Shown here one piece after another: positions 63,160 to 64,000 of a DNA stretch of 64,000 nucleotides. Made by a program: the position numbers and the translations under genes. Within the stretch, counting starts at the first letter, position 1. Each line of letters starts with the position of its first letter. Below the pieces are notes generated by a model that did not search any database, was not told where the DNA came from, and was given only the letters and a program-made list of their open reading frames with translations. The stretch covers positions 1 to 64,000 of the forward strand of contig JANRLT010000033.1 in NCBI GenBank assembly GCA_033762255.1, read 5' to 3'. Origin of the DNA: Pirellulales bacterium. GTDB lineage: Bacteria > Planctomycetota > Planctomycetia > Pirellulales > JALHPA01.

Positions 63160-63390
63160 TCCCAGGGTTGTTCGCTGCGCTCCAACCCGTGGGCTTTGTT
63201 ACCCAGTTTTATCATTGAACAGGGCGCGTTGCGGTACCCCCTCTCCCTCTGGGAGAGGGTCGGGGTGAGGGAAGCTACCGCAACGCGGTTATGGAACTCA
63301 GCCCAGGGTTGCCGCGTAGCGGCTACCCTGGGAATACCCCCTCTCCCTCTGGGAGAGGGCCGGGGTGAGGGAAGCTACCGCAACGCGGTT
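63160..63390. repeat. Nested palindromic repeats between PEP-CTERM trio and purB
   Basis: Two copies of CCCTCTCCC-TCT-GGGAGAGGG followed by (T/C)CGGGGTGAGGGAAG and TACCGCAACGCGGTT lie at 63238-63290 and 63337-63390. The first is enclosed by CGCGTTGCGGTA (63226-63237) and TACCGCAACGCG, a perfect 12-base inverted repeat. Between them CCCAGGGT...ACCCTGGG (63302-63332) encloses GCCGC-GTA-GCGGC. At 63161-63193 CCCAGGGTTG...CAACCCGTGGG is a related palindrome. The whole region 62984-63468 has no supported gene. Confidence 0.8.
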
Positions 63391-63468
63391 GTGTCATGCG
63401 GAAATAACCCAGTATTACTGGGTGCCTTCATAAATTGCTAGCCGCGCTATGTTTAGCTAGAAAGCGTA

Positions 63469-64000
63469 TTAAACCCGCACTTCCGCCGCCAGAGCCGCAT
63501 GATGGCGATATTTTTGGCGGATCGGCCCTACCACTTCGTCCAAAAATTCCCTGGTCTGCTGTCCCGCGCGACCCGTGAATTGGCTCGTTTCCATGGCCGC
63601 GTTCAGATCAATCCCCGCAAAATCCGGATCACGTTTGAGGCGTTCCAGCAGATCGTTGGGTAATCCCTGTTCTTTCACCTGCTTCGCGGCTTCCACGCTT
63701 GCCAGGCGGATTCGTTCGTGCAGTTCCTGGCGATCCCCCCCCGCCGAAACCGCCGCCATGAGCAAACTTTCGGTCGCCATAAAAGGCAGTTCCTCACGCA
63801 AATTGCGTTCTATCACCCGGGGATAAACCACCAGACCCGCGGCAATATTTTCATAGAGGATTAAAATCGATTCCACGGCCAAAAAAGCCTGGGGGATCAC
63901 CAACCGGCGGTTCGCGCTATCATCCAGCGTCCGTTCCATCCATTGCGTGGCGGCAGTTTGTGCGGTGTTTTCGGCTAAACTAATGGCATAACGCGCCAGC
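63469..64000 (-). CDS. purB: Adenylosuccinate lyase (C-terminal part, runs off window)
   Basis: The last ~176 codons of a gene entering from the right edge. The translation [40 protein letters not shown], then [20 protein letters not shown] and EETSQF-type [18 protein letters not shown], matches the C-terminal region of PurB, which releases fumarate from adenylosuccinate and SAICAR in purine synthesis. The signature loop SSxMPxKxNP lies outside the window. No operon partner is visible on the left, where repeats follow. Confidence 0.9.
   Translation of the reverse strand, partial: LARYAISLAENTAQTAATQWMERTLDDSANRRLVIPQAFLAVESILILYENIAAGLVVYPRVIERNLREELPFMATESLLMAAVSAGGDRQELHERIRLASVEAAKQVKEQGLPNDLLERLKRDPDFAGIDLNAAMETSQFTGRAGQQTREFLDEVVGPIRQKYRHHAALAAEVRV

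Overview
The window looks like chromosomal DNA of a planctomycete, probably a Pirellulales-type bacterium. The basis is a set of hallmark families: a DUF1501 / DUF1549-DUF1553 (PSCyt/PSD1) pair, a DUF1559 prepilin-like protein, LEPR-XLL-type N-termini, PEP-CTERM anchors, dockerin-like C-termini, an ECF sigma factor overlapping a Ser/Thr kinase gene, and duplicated tatA. Ordinary genes give no sign of a prophage or plasmid. One tRNA gene (Val, CAC) is present; no rRNA, insertion sequence or CRISPR array was seen.

Layout. 1-9.3 kb: 5' end of an ABC-F ATPase, an exported propeller-like protein, a transketolase with a long basic N-terminal extension, a divergent exported lactonase, an exported unknown and a TadG-like protein. 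9.5-15.7 kb: a small AT-rich unknown, the DUF1501/PSCyt pair with overlapping start and stop, and a lone PD-(D/E)XK nuclease-like gene. 15.8-25.4 kb: secreted GH30 and GH32 enzymes, a large exported unknown, a GNAT acetyltransferase and a PadR regulator coupled to a membrane protein, with a perfect palindromic operator. 25.5-34.7 kb: DUF1559 protein, an 1852-residue surface protein, two small AT-rich unknowns (one immunity-like) and tRNA-Val. 34.9-40.2 kb: two tatA genes, a squalene-cyclase-repeat membrane protein, ExbD, ExbB and a lipoprotein. 40.6-49 kb: a beta-helix-like LEPR-XLL protein, the ECF sigma/kinase pair, a matrixin-like LEPR-XLL protein with a damaged zinc site, and a BON protein. 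49.4-56 kb: a haem-motif sensor kinase, priA, nadD, a small unknown and a soluble histidine kinase. 56-64 kb: an aspartyl-protease-like PEP-CTERM protein, a tandem trio of PEP-CTERM paralogues, and the 3' part of purB.

The most interesting non-coding signal is a family of short hairpins headed by GTAG. They sit on, or within a few bases of, the stop codons of five genes, in sense orientation. Their stems change sequence from locus to locus but stay self-complementary. A related 173-bp inverted element lies near 33.6 kb. The secreted and anchored proteins (LEPR-XLL, dockerin, PEP-CTERM, Tat, ExbBD) point to heavy investment in the cell envelope; the exosortase expected for PEP-CTERM sorting is not in this window.
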